A stretch of DNA of 32,748 nucleotides from an uncultured Veillonella sp. (GTDB lineage Bacteria; Bacillota; Negativicutes; Veillonellales; Veillonellaceae), in NCBI RefSeq assembly GCF_900545205.1, contig NZ_UQYC01000011.1:1-32748 (forward strand). Reading direction: 5' to 3'. Positions 25,550 to 32,748 of this stretch are shown here, one piece after another (the stretch's first letter is position 1; every line of letters starts with the position of its first letter). The notes under the pieces were generated by a model. It saw nothing but the letters and a program-made list of their open reading frames with translations, was not told the origin of the DNA and made no database searches. Both the position numbers and the translations under genes were made by a program.

Positions 25550-26884
25550 ATGGTAAAAGTGATAACATATGGAACATATGATTTGTTTCATGAGGGACAT
25601 TATAATCTATTAAAGAATGCAAAAGCATTAGGTGATTATCTTATTGTTGGGGTTACATCCGACTATTTTGATAAATCTAGAGGCAAATTTAATGTTCGTG
25701 ATTCTTTAATGACGCGCATAGATAATGTGCGTGCTACAGGTTTTGCAGATGAAATCGTAGTAGAAGAATATTTTGGCCAAAAAATAGATGATATCAAACG
25801 TTTTAATGTAGATATATTTACTGTTGGATCTGATTGGGAAGGCTATTTTGATTATTTAAATGAGTATTGTAAGGTAGTTTATCTACCAAGAACACAAGGT
25901 ATTTCTAGTACTCAAATCAGAAATTCCGAGAATGTTAGATTAGGTATTATTGGTAATGAAGTTATTTTGGACAGATTTTTAGATGAGTCTAAATTTGTTA
26001 GTGGTATTGATATTATAGGTGGGTACACAGAGACAGATGAGACTGATACTATCTATAAATCATATCAGTTTAATGATTTAGAGCAATTTTGTTCATCTGA
26101 AAAGTTACTAGATGAGGTAGATGCGGTATATATTAACATGCCTTTATCTAAACGTGGTGCGTATATTGAAAAAGCACTACAAGCTAGAAAACATGTATTA
26201 ACAGAATTTCCATTTAGTAGTGACCTTGATGAAACATTACGCTTGATAGAGTTGGCGAAATCTTCCAACTTAGTATTAATGGAAGGCTTAAAAACAGCGT
26301 ATAGCCCTGCTTTTAATAAGTTAATTGCCATGGCTCGTAGTGGAAAAATTGGTAAAATCTTTAATGTAGAGGCTAATTTTACACAAGTTTTAGGTGATGA
26401 TTTGGCTAATCAAGTTAGAATAGCGGGTGGTAGTATTTTATCTTTAGCATCCTATCCGTTATTGGCTATCTTTAAACTCTTAGGCTTTAATTATAACCGC
26501 GTTGATTTTATAAGTCATAAGGTTGATGATGTCGATATTTTATCGAAAATTAATTTCCTTTATGATGATGCGATGGCTTCTGCTACAGTGGCTATCAATG
26601 CTAAAGCTGAGGGTGATTTAGTCATATCTGGTTCTAAAGGATATATCTATGTACCTGCACCTTGGTGGAAAACAGAATTCTTTGAAATGCGCTTTGAAGA
26701 TGTAAACTTGAATCAAAAGTACTTCTATAAATTTGAAGGTGAAGGCTTACGATATGGAATTGTTGAGTTCTTGAAATGTATTAGAGAGGATTCTGAAAGC
26801 TTCTTGATGAGCCATCAAGATATAATTGAAGAGGTACGCGTCCTCCATAAGTTTGTATCTGATACCGATGTTACTGTAATTTAG
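25550..26884 (+). CDS. Fusion: cytidylyltransferase plus Gfo/Idh/MocA-like domain
   Basis: This is a 444-aa two-domain protein. Residues 1-130 are a TagD-type cytidylyltransferase: YGTYDLFHEGH with the HxGH nucleotide site (14-17) and the ISSTQIR signature (118-124). These enzymes make CDP-alcohols from CTP. Residues about 130-444 resemble Gfo/Idh/MocA oxidoreductases, with an NAD-fold half and an alpha/beta half containing GLKTAYSPAFNKL. Two oddities stand out. The dinucleotide loop reads GIIGNE (132-137) rather than GxGxxG, and the usual EKP catalytic motif reads EFP (219-221), without lysine. The second domain may be altered or non-catalytic. It starts one base after the aminotransferase stop and precedes the second LicD. 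It likely makes or modifies the CDP donor used by LicD. Confidence 0.85.
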   Translation: MVKVITYGTYDLFHEGHYNLLKNAKALGDYLIVGVTSDYFDKSRGKFNVRDSLMTRIDNVRATGFADEIVVEEYFGQKIDDIKRFNVDIFTVGSDWEGYFDYLNEYCKVVYLPRTQGISSTQIRNSENVRLGIIGNEVILDRFLDESKFVSGIDIIGGYTETDETDTIYKSYQFNDLEQFCSSEKLLDEVDAVYINMPLSKRGAYIEKALQARKHVLTEFPFSSDLDETLRLIELAKSSNLVLMEGLKTAYSPAFNKLIAMARSGKIGKIFNVEANFTQVLGDDLANQVRIAGGSILSLASYPLLAIFKLLGFNYNRVDFISHKVDDVDILSKINFLYDDAMASATVAINAKAEGDLVISGSKGYIYVPAPWWKTEFFEMRFEDVNLNQKYFYKFEGEGLRYGIVEFLKCIREDSESFLMSHQDIIEEVRVLHKFVSDTDVTVI

Positions 26885-26895
26885 TATGGGATTTG

Positions 26896-27717
26896 ATGAG
26901 TATGCAACAATTATCTTTACGAGAAGTTCAGCTAGAAGAGTTAAATCTTCTCAAGGATTTTGACCAATTTTGCAAAAAATATAATTTAAAATATAGCTTA
27001 TGTTATGGCACATTAATAGGTGCAGCTCGACATAAAGGGTTTATACCTTGGGATGATGATATTGATGTTTGCATGCCAAGACCTGATTATGAACGGTTAT
27101 TAACCTTAAAAGAGCACTACGATCACGATGGATTAGAGCTAATTGCTAATCCTATCAATCATAGTTTGGATGCAACCTATGCGGCTATAATCAATAAAAA
27201 TATTCCTTGTGAAAATATATATTCTAATACATTGCGTAGTAAGTATTTGTGGATAGATATTTTTCCTGTTGATGGGTTTAGTGAAGATATGTCTATCATG
27301 AAAGAAATTTATGATAAATCGATTTTTTATCAAAAAATACTTACATTAGCTAGTGCTAAGCTATTTAAGGGTAAATCTCTCATCCATGCTTTAGGCAAAT
27401 TAGTTATTGTGCCATTATGCCGTTTATTTGGTAAACAACGTTGTATCGATATCATGGATCGTTTGGCTAAATCTTATGACTATACTAAATCAGAGTATGT
27501 TGGTGTAATTGCATGGGGTGAAGGTGTAAAGGAACGATTGCCTAAACAAGATTTTGAAAAGATGACTACCATTGAATTTGAAGACCAATCATTCTCTGTT
27601 ATGTCTTGTTGGAGAGAATACCTGGACAATATGTATGATGATTATATGCAGATGCCTCCTGAGGATCAACGCTGTGGACATAATATTGTTGCTTATAAGA
27701 TAGATCGAAAGGATTGA
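26896..27717 (+). CDS. LicD family phosphotransferase (second copy)
   Basis: This 273-aa LicD paralogue has YGTLIGAARHKGFIPWDDD (D53-D55, D57), CMPRPDY and a C-terminal YMQMPPEDQRCGHN block. It has the same architecture as the first copy but is clearly diverged, so the two may modify different sugars or positions with the same CDP donor. The ATG at 26896 was chosen; TTG at 26893 and ATG at 26902 are alternatives, and the ribosome site (GGG, 26888-26890) is weak. It follows the cytidylyltransferase fusion by 11 nt, so coupling is likely. The next glycosyltransferase starts 4 nt after its stop. Confidence 0.92.
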   Translation: MSMQQLSLREVQLEELNLLKDFDQFCKKYNLKYSLCYGTLIGAARHKGFIPWDDDIDVCMPRPDYERLLTLKEHYDHDGLELIANPINHSLDATYAAIINKNIPCENIYSNTLRSKYLWIDIFPVDGFSEDMSIMKEIYDKSIFYQKILTLASAKLFKGKSLIHALGKLVIVPLCRLFGKQRCIDIMDRLAKSYDYTKSEYVGVIAWGEGVKERLPKQDFEKMTTIEFEDQSFSVMSCWREYLDNMYDDYMQMPPEDQRCGHNIVAYKIDRKD

Positions 27718-27721
27718 GTAT

Positions 27722-28675
27722 ATGGAGCCATTAATTTCTATTATTGTTCCTATTTATAATGTTGAACAGTATGTTGATAAATGTATTCAATCAATACTTA
27801 ATCAAACCTATCAAAATTTAGAAATTATTTTAGTCGATGATGGGGCAACCGATTGTAGCGGTTCTATTGCAGATTCTTATGCGGCGAAGGATAAACGAAT
27901 TAAGGTTTTTCACAAAGAAAATGGTGGGCTTTCCGATGCTCGTAATTATGGTTTAGATCATGTTACAGGAGACTATATTTTATTCGTTGATAGTGATGAT
28001 TTTATAGAAAATACAATGTGTGAAAGATTATTTACTGTAGCGAATAGTATCAATGCTGATATGGTTTCCTGTAATTATTATATCTATAGAGGCGATGATG
28101 ATATAAGTATACACACTATGTCTGTTCAAGATGATAAACGAACTTTTACAGGCATGGATATGTTGAGATATTATCTATTAAAAACTGAACCATTCGATCT
28201 CAATGTAGTATGGAATAAACTTTTTAAATCTGAGTTATTCAATGGGACAGTACTAGTTCGTTTTCCAAAGGGGAGAGTTCAAGAGGATAATTTTACTATT
28301 TTCAGGCTATTTTTAAATGCTAATACTATAGTAACAGTAAATGAACCCCTTTATTATTATGTACAACGCGCTGGTAGTATAATGGCTAATTTCAGTAGAC
28401 GTTTTATGACAGATACAGTAGAGTCCCATATATATATGAGTGATTATATTATGAATCACTGTAGTAGTGTAAAGAATGAGCTGCAACTGTATCTTTTAAA
28501 TTCCTATGTGGAATTGTCTCGTAGAGTTTGTGCAAATAAATGTAAGAAAGAGTACAATGATTTACTAACTCAATATAAACACTATGTATTAGCTCATACA
28601 GTTGATACTAGCCATAACCCATTGTGGAAATGCAAACAATATATAAAGAGGGTATTGGTTAAATTGTATTATTAA
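27722..28675 (+). CDS. Family 2 glycosyltransferase
   Basis: This 317-aa GT-A transferase has a classic N-terminal domain: ISIIVPIYNVEQYVDKCIQSILNQTY, DDGATD for nucleotide binding, ENGGLSDARNYGLD, and VDSDDF as the DxD-type metal motif (about residues 90-95). The C-terminal 200 residues are variable and probably choose the acceptor. AAAGGA upstream overlaps the end of the second licD. It is followed by a hairpin terminator, so it ends the first part of the operon. The sugar added is unknown. Confidence 0.92.
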   Translation: MEPLISIIVPIYNVEQYVDKCIQSILNQTYQNLEIILVDDGATDCSGSIADSYAAKDKRIKVFHKENGGLSDARNYGLDHVTGDYILFVDSDDFIENTMCERLFTVANSINADMVSCNYYIYRGDDDISIHTMSVQDDKRTFTGMDMLRYYLLKTEPFDLNVVWNKLFKSELFNGTVLVRFPKGRVQEDNFTIFRLFLNANTIVTVNEPLYYYVQRAGSIMANFSRRFMTDTVESHIYMSDYIMNHCSSVKNELQLYLLNSYVELSRRVCANKCKKEYNDLLTQYKHYVLAHTVDTSHNPLWKCKQYIKRVLVKLYY

Positions 28676-28719
28676 ATATAAATTATATATATTTGTAAGG
28701 TTGTATATTATATATGATT

Positions 28720-28777
28720 AAAACCCATAGAGATTATCTTGATATTTTTAGATTGATAATACTATGGGGTTTTCTCT
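28720..28777 (+). terminator. Terminator hairpin inside the polysaccharide operon
   Basis: AAAACCCATAG...ATTATC (28720-28738) pairs with GATAAT...TATGGGGTTTT (28755-28773), with one bulged base and a small internal loop. T-rich TTTTCTCT follows. It lies between the GT2 and wzx genes, and I see no convincing promoter in the 58 nt after it. Confidence 0.75.
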
Positions 28778-28835
28778 AATTATGAAAGCATGATTAGTAA
28801 GGTTTGATAGATATTAATGTTAGAGGATGGGTAAT

Positions 28836-30077
28836 GTGAGGAAGAGTTACTCCGTATTAATAGAGAATATATTTTCTCTGCTGACTCTGCGTGCTTTAGA
28901 ATATGTACTCGCATTTATCTTGGTACCATATTTAATTCGCGTATTAGGACCATTGCATTTCGGGATGATTGCCTTTATGCAAGGTATTATGGAATATTTC
29001 CGAATTTTTGTTGATTTTGGGTACTCCTTAACGGCACCAAAGGCAATAGCACAAGCTGAAGAACAGAAGATAGGATCTCTATTTGCCAAATATTTTTATG
29101 GAAAAGTATGTATATTAATATTTGTTACCATAGTATTTTTCGCTATTTATAATTTGCAACGTATATTACTAGGAAATATGATTGATATAGTATTATTTCA
29201 GGTTATGTACTGTGGAATTATAGGCAATGTTTTATTTCCTGTATGGTTTTTCCAGGGCATACAGAAAATGCGGTATATTACTATCTTAAATATGAGTGGT
29301 CGTATCTGTACAATGCTTGGTATATTTTTACTCGTAAAATCTCCAGATGATTATATACTTGCGGCATTTTTACAAGCTTGTACTCCATTAATTGCAGGTA
29401 TTTTTTCAATAGTTTGGTTAAGAAAACACTATACAGGATTATTTAAATTGCCACCTATGGATGAGATTATTAATTCTTATAAAGAAGGCTGGTCTATATT
29501 CATATCTTCGTTGGCAGTTAACTTGTATACTGCAACTAATGTAGTAGTATTAGGTATGCTTACGAATAATGTTATCGTTGGTTATTATAGTGCTGCTGAT
29601 AAATTAATTACCTGTGTTCGCAGAGGTATATATGCTGTAAGTGATGCCATATATCCCTTTATCAGTAAGATGATGAGAGATGATATTCCCAAGGGATTAC
29701 AATTTATTAGAAAGCAATTATTCTTGTATTTGCTTATAGGTCTCGTTGGTTGTACATCTCTATTTTTCTTTTCAGATACTATAGTTACGCTACTGTTTGG
29801 AGCGGATTATGAGTTAACAGTTGATGTATTACGAATCTTGTCATTTGTTCCATTAGCTGTTGCTATTAGTACTGTATTTGGTGAAGAAACGATGTTACCC
29901 CTTAATATGAATAGTGCTTATAGTCGAACTCTAGTATTAGCAGCATTCTTTAGTTTGTTATCTATATTCCCATTGTGTTATATGTGGGGTGCAGAAGGCG
30001 TAGCAATGACAATGCTACTAACAGAATTTCTAATTATGATTGTTATGGGAGGCTTATTATGGAAGCGACTCTTGTAA
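28836..30077 (+). CDS. Wzx-type oligosaccharide flippase
   Basis: This 413-aa polytopic protein of the polysaccharide transport (MOP/PST) family has about twelve membrane segments. The early block LALEYVLAFILVPYLIRVLGP (here LRALEYV...) and the PVWFFQGIQKMRYI segment are typical of O-antigen flippases. It moves the undecaprenyl-linked repeat unit across the inner membrane. The GTG at 28836 is preferred because GAGG (28823-28826) is 9 nt before it; the ATG at 28827 lies directly on that ribosome site. It follows the internal terminator and precedes the Wzy-like gene, forming the usual export pair. Confidence 0.9.
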   Translation: MRKSYSVLIENIFSLLTLRALEYVLAFILVPYLIRVLGPLHFGMIAFMQGIMEYFRIFVDFGYSLTAPKAIAQAEEQKIGSLFAKYFYGKVCILIFVTIVFFAIYNLQRILLGNMIDIVLFQVMYCGIIGNVLFPVWFFQGIQKMRYITILNMSGRICTMLGIFLLVKSPDDYILAAFLQACTPLIAGIFSIVWLRKHYTGLFKLPPMDEIINSYKEGWSIFISSLAVNLYTATNVVVLGMLTNNVIVGYYSAADKLITCVRRGIYAVSDAIYPFISKMMRDDIPKGLQFIRKQLFLYLLIGLVGCTSLFFFSDTIVTLLFGADYELTVDVLRILSFVPLAVAISTVFGEETMLPLNMNSAYSRTLVLAAFFSLLSIFPLCYMWGAEGVAMTMLLTEFLIMIVMGGLLWKRLL

Positions 30078-30111
30078 GATGTATTAACTAGTTTGTGAGG
30101 TTTGTCTTAAT

Positions 30112-31662
30112 ATGATTAATACAGTATATTATAAAATTCAAGAGCTATTGCTTTGTGCAATGATAATTGCATTACCATTGATGCGGATACCAGATCGGTA
30201 TACTTTGTTCTCAATGGGTAATAATCTATCGATGATATTTCTTTTCTTTTCCATTTTGTTATTTATTGTATATAGCATATGGAAAAAGAAGACAGAGGTT
30301 CCATTTAAACCATATTTTGCTATATCTATCGTTTGGATTGTTTTTTGTACTATTTTAGGAGTATTCTCTTTTCCTTTTTATGATACTGTTATCTATACGT
30401 ATCTAATTAATACATCTGTTATCCAAAAACTATATGCTCTATTTCCTTCATTCGTAGGTAATGAATTTATTCTACAAGTAAAGTTGATGGTATCTTTAGT
30501 TTGGTATTTATTTAGAAACTTTATATTCCCACTAATAGGGTTATTCTTAATTATTTTTAATCTATATAAGGATGATTGTAAAAAAGGTCTCGATACAATT
30601 GTTAATGCTGCAAGAATATTAACAATTCTATGTATAGCTTACTCTGTTATAGAGGTTTCTTGGCTATGGAGTGGTTCAGATTATTTAGCTTCTATACTAG
30701 TAATGATCAATAATAGCTTATATGACCCTGTAGTACAAAGTGGTTGGTGGCCTCCAGAATTATGGCCAGGTCAACTTAGAAGCTTTGCGTTAGAACCATC
30801 TTATTTTAGTATGATTGCCGTATTTTTAGCTCCATTATTAGGTATTCATTATGTGAATGCTAAAAATAAACTTGATATTATATTAGCATTTTTCTTGATT
30901 TTTATGATTTTCTTAACTAAAGCTCGCACAGGTATTGTTGTTTATCTATTCGAACTCGTAGCATTTATCGTATTAAGTCTAATCTTTAGATACCAATCTT
31001 GGTGGAAGTTGTGTCTATTTACAATTGGTCTCAGTGTTCTTAGCTATTCTTTCGCCATTATTGGTGATTCTGTAGTAAGTCCTATGATTAAGACAAGTAT
31101 TTCTCAAACGACTGCTGTCGAAGAAGCACCTAAGGCTATATCTGTAGAAAAAGCTTTAGATAAATATATTGATAGCAATGTTAAGTCGGTTAGCAATACT
31201 AGTTCTAGATCTAATTCAGCTAGATTTGGCAATACAGTTGCGATGTTTAACGTTGGACTAGACCATTTAGCATTTGGCGTTGGTAGAGGTTTGCACTCAA
31301 GCTATATGGTTGATAAATTCCCTGATTTTGCTAAAGATAGTGGCGAAGTTAAACGTTGGACAGAAGATGTGTTACAAAAAGGGTTTCTAGCATTTGAATA
31401 TCCAGTGCTTAATGAATTTGCAGCTATATTGGCTTGGTTTGGGTTAATTGGGGAAATCTTGTTTATTACGCCAATTTTATATATTTTATATAGAGTATAT
31501 AAGATTAAGAAGTATATTAATAACCCTACATTAGTCTACCTATTAGTAGCATTCTTTGGGCAAATTGCATGCTTTATGAGTAATGAATTTTTATTGGCAT
31601 ATCCAATACTTGTAGGGATTTTGATCTGTTATATTAAATTTTATGAGCATAGTGATGCATAA
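30112..31662 (+). CDS. Wzy-like O-antigen polymerase
   Basis: This 516-aa polytopic protein has about eleven membrane segments and a large periplasmic loop around residues 320-430 that is rich in Ser/Lys. The segment LRSFALEPSYFSMIAVFLAP and the TKARTGIVVYL motif are typical of Wzy/O-antigen ligase-like polymerases. Such proteins have little overall sequence conservation, so the call rests on topology and context. It would join repeat units at the periplasmic face. GTGAGG (30095-30100) is the ribosome site, and the gene lies 34 nt after wzx. Confidence 0.85.
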   Translation: MINTVYYKIQELLLCAMIIALPLMRIPDRYTLFSMGNNLSMIFLFFSILLFIVYSIWKKKTEVPFKPYFAISIVWIVFCTILGVFSFPFYDTVIYTYLINTSVIQKLYALFPSFVGNEFILQVKLMVSLVWYLFRNFIFPLIGLFLIIFNLYKDDCKKGLDTIVNAARILTILCIAYSVIEVSWLWSGSDYLASILVMINNSLYDPVVQSGWWPPELWPGQLRSFALEPSYFSMIAVFLAPLLGIHYVNAKNKLDIILAFFLIFMIFLTKARTGIVVYLFELVAFIVLSLIFRYQSWWKLCLFTIGLSVLSYSFAIIGDSVVSPMIKTSISQTTAVEEAPKAISVEKALDKYIDSNVKSVSNTSSRSNSARFGNTVAMFNVGLDHLAFGVGRGLHSSYMVDKFPDFAKDSGEVKRWTEDVLQKGFLAFEYPVLNEFAAILAWFGLIGEILFITPILYILYRVYKIKKYINNPTLVYLLVAFFGQIACFMSNEFLLAYPILVGILICYIKFYEHSDA

Positions 31663-31776
31663 ATAGTATGGGGAGTTAATGTATTAGAAAGTACAAAATA
31701 TATATTGTAATTAATATTTAAAATAAATCGAATAAATTTGATATTCTATTTATGGCTTTTCTATCTCATAATTGGT

Positions 31777-31782
31777 TATAAT
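31777..31782 (+). promoter_or_regulatory. Weak -10 candidate before the small unknown gene
   Basis: A perfect TATAAT hexamer lies 89 nt before the ATG at 31872, with only a poor -35 (TGGCTT, 31753-31758). The 209-nt AT-rich gap 31663-31871 holds no hairpin terminator that I can see, so read-through from the operon is equally likely. Confidence 0.3.
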
Positions 31783-31871
31783 CTATACAGTAATATTATG
31801 GAATGAATATATTGGGAGTTTTCATTTCTGGGGATAAATTAGTTAATATATAGGTTTGGGAGAATTTAGCT

Positions 31872-32282
31872 ATGAGAAAATATGTACTTTCAGTTGATAA
31901 GAATAAGCCAATAGAGCTTGAAATCACAAATATTTTAGATGATGACAAAACTATAGTGCGTGGTCGTCTTAATACATATCATTTGGATTATGATGTAGAG
32001 ACATCTTCTGTGTTATTAAGCTTTACTTTGGAAGACGATCGAGAGTCTATATATAGTATTAGATTACAAGAAGATGACTCTTTATTAAAATGTTTAGATT
32101 GTACTCCTCAGGAGGTATTCTTTAACATTGTTAATTTCCTAGGTGAAGTAATACATAAGGCTAAATCTGTTGGATATACATTAGTTATGAAGTTAGACTA
32201 TCAAGCTTCTAGATTACTTGTAAAGGATTTAACAAAAATTGGTGAGGAATATCGCGTATTCAATGGAGAATTAGTATATTAG
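31872..32282 (+). CDS. Small unknown protein at the end of the polysaccharide operon
   Basis: I do not recognise this 136-aa protein. It has no signal peptide or membrane segment and is rather acidic. Alternating polar and hydrophobic stretches in the first 80 residues (for example IELEITNIL, RGRLNTYHLDYDV, SVLLSFTLED) suggest a beta-rich fold. A helical part near 85-105 (FFNIVNFLGEVIHKAK) follows. GGGAG (31858-31862) is the ribosome site. It is separated from the Wzy-like gene by 209 nt and followed by a strong terminator. It may be a cargo gene unrelated to the polysaccharide. Confidence 0.75.
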   Translation: MRKYVLSVDKNKPIELEITNILDDDKTIVRGRLNTYHLDYDVETSSVLLSFTLEDDRESIYSIRLQEDDSLLKCLDCTPQEVFFNIVNFLGEVIHKAKSVGYTLVMKLDYQASRLLVKDLTKIGEEYRVFNGELVY

Positions 32283-32313
32283 GATAATTTTTAATAAAAT
32301 ATATAGTGGAATT

Positions 32314-32352
32314 AAAAGAAGGTATCAACTGTAATTGATACCTTCTTTTATA
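32314..32352 (+). terminator. Strong terminator at the end of the polysaccharide locus
   Basis: A perfect 15-bp stem (AAAAGAAGGTATCAA at 32314-32328 with 32335-32349) has a 6-nt loop and a TTTTAT tail. It lies 32 nt after the last gene's stop. Confidence 0.92.
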
Positions 32353-32417
32353 TAGAAATAATTAACTTATTAGTTGAAGTATAGTATATGGGCTTATAGG
32401 ACAAAAAGTGTGTGTAA

Positions 32418-32460
32418 AAACCCTTATGACACTAGATATTTACTAGTGTTATAAGGGTTT
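32418..32460. terminator. 18-bp hairpin inside the IS left end
   Basis: AAACCCTTATGACACTAG (32418-32435) pairs with 32443-32460 through 18 positions with one G-T pair and a 7-nt loop. AATCTTTTT follows. It lies between the two terminal-like repeats, where it could stop outside transcription from reaching the transposase. Confidence 0.7.
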
Positions 32461-32522
32461 AATCTTTTTCTGGAGAAGTTTGAGGGTGGACAAAAAGTGT
32501 GGGTGAAAACATCAATTAGCCC

Positions 32523-32552
32523 TTGTAATTACTGACTAAAATGAGGTTATAT
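32523..32552 (+). promoter_or_regulatory. Weak transposase promoter candidate
   Basis: TTGTAA (32523-32528), an 18-bp spacer and TTATAT (32547-32552) are present 36 nt before the transposase ATG. The match is weak. Confidence 0.3.
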
Positions 32553-32587
32553 CTTCCTATATATAAACAAATATGGAGGAAGAGTTT

Positions 32588-32748
32588 ATGCGACAAATAA
32601 AATGTCCTGATTGTAATGAAAAATGTATTAAACATGGTGTTTTAAAATCTGGTTCTCAGCATTGGTTTTGCAAACATTGTAAGGTGGCATTTACCGTTAA
32701 AATTAATAATTTAAGTAAAGAGTTAAACCTATTCTTGAATTGGTTATT
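32588..32748 (+). CDS. Transposase with N-terminal zinc ribbon (3' end outside window)
   Basis: The first 53 residues of a transposase are visible. They contain a zinc-ribbon pair of cysteine knuckles, CPDCNEKC and FCKHC, in the order C-x2-C...C-x2-C. Then comes VAFTVKINN and a helical segment, LSKELNLFLNWL. This opening is typical of the IS1249 group of IS256-superfamily transposases, whose DDE catalytic domain would follow beyond the window. GGAGG (32575-32579) is a strong ribosome site. The family call is from memory of such N-termini; other zinc-ribbon transposases such as ISL3 are possible. Confidence 0.75.
   Translation, partial: MRQIKCPDCNEKCIKHGVLKSGSQHWFCKHCKVAFTVKINNLSKELNLFLNWL

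Larger units (their letters stand above)
32399..32748 (+). mobile_element. Left part of an IS256-superfamily (IS1249-like) insertion sequence
   Basis: The transposase gene at 32588 is preceded by two near-identical 23-bp copies of a terminal-repeat-like sequence, at 32399-32421 and 32488-32510 (21 of 23 bases match). They begin GGACAAAAAGTGTG. The TGTGTAAAA core of the outer copy resembles IS256-family ends. The right end lies outside the window, so neither the true boundary nor a target duplication can be confirmed. Confidence 0.6.

Noticed and set aside
1..32748. CRISPR arrays, tRNA or rRNA genes
   Set aside because: No regularly spaced repeats with unique spacers and no cloverleaf or rRNA-like sequence were seen on either strand.

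Overview
The window comes from a low-GC bacterium with an outer membrane, most likely a Veillonella-type Negativicute. The GyrB tail looks Firmicute-like, yet the window also holds an RND pump with its periplasmic adaptor, a WaaE/KdtX-like LPS-core glycosyltransferase, a VirK/YbjX (DUF535) protein and an O-antigen ligase. The genus is inferred from gene content and AT-rich composition; no rRNA is present to confirm it.

Layout. 1-2180 (+): the 3' end of gyrB, a LysP-type lysine permease and a small YbjQ-family protein. 2236-8033 (-): a TriC-like RND transporter with its lipoprotein adaptor, then a CorC/HlyC-type membrane protein. 8124-10580 (+, apart from one candidate minus-strand small RNA): a class I methyltransferase whose 3' end lies in a 23-bp tandem repeat, and an unknown acidic/lysine-rich protein. 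The latter's frame stops right after a dnaX-like A-AAA-AAG heptamer, while the -1 frame stays open for 51 more codons ending in a Cys-rich tail. 10637-18957 (+): an LPS/LOS-type envelope locus with two LtaS/OpgB-like transferases, a GT2, a GT4, a DUF535 protein and a WaaL-like ligase. 19222-32282 (+): a Wzx/Wzy-type surface polysaccharide operon. Its order is WbaP-like initiating transferase, acyltransferase, UDP-galactopyranose mutase, DUF4422 protein, LicD, class V aminotransferase, cytidylyltransferase fused to a Gfo/Idh-like domain, second LicD, GT2, Wzx, Wzy-like protein and a small unknown protein. 32399-32748: the left part of an insertion sequence with a zinc-ribbon transposase cut by the window edge.

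How the genes could work together. The initiating transferase puts a sugar phosphate on undecaprenyl phosphate, and glycosyltransferases extend it, with UDP-galactofuranose supplied by Glf. The two LicD proteins probably add a phospho-substituent whose CDP-activated donor is made by the aminotransferase and the cytidylyltransferase fusion. Wzx flips the unit, the Wzy-like protein polymerises it, and the ligase in the neighbouring locus could attach it to lipid A core.

Most interesting points: (1) a possible programmed -1 frameshift or phase-variable A tract at 10418-10580; (2) a strong intrinsic terminator ending 18 nt before the first gene of the polysaccharide operon, plus another inside the operon, implying attenuation or processive antitermination; (3) the LicD/aminotransferase/cytidylyltransferase-Gfo/Idh/LicD cassette, whose oxidoreductase domain lacks the usual EKP lysine.
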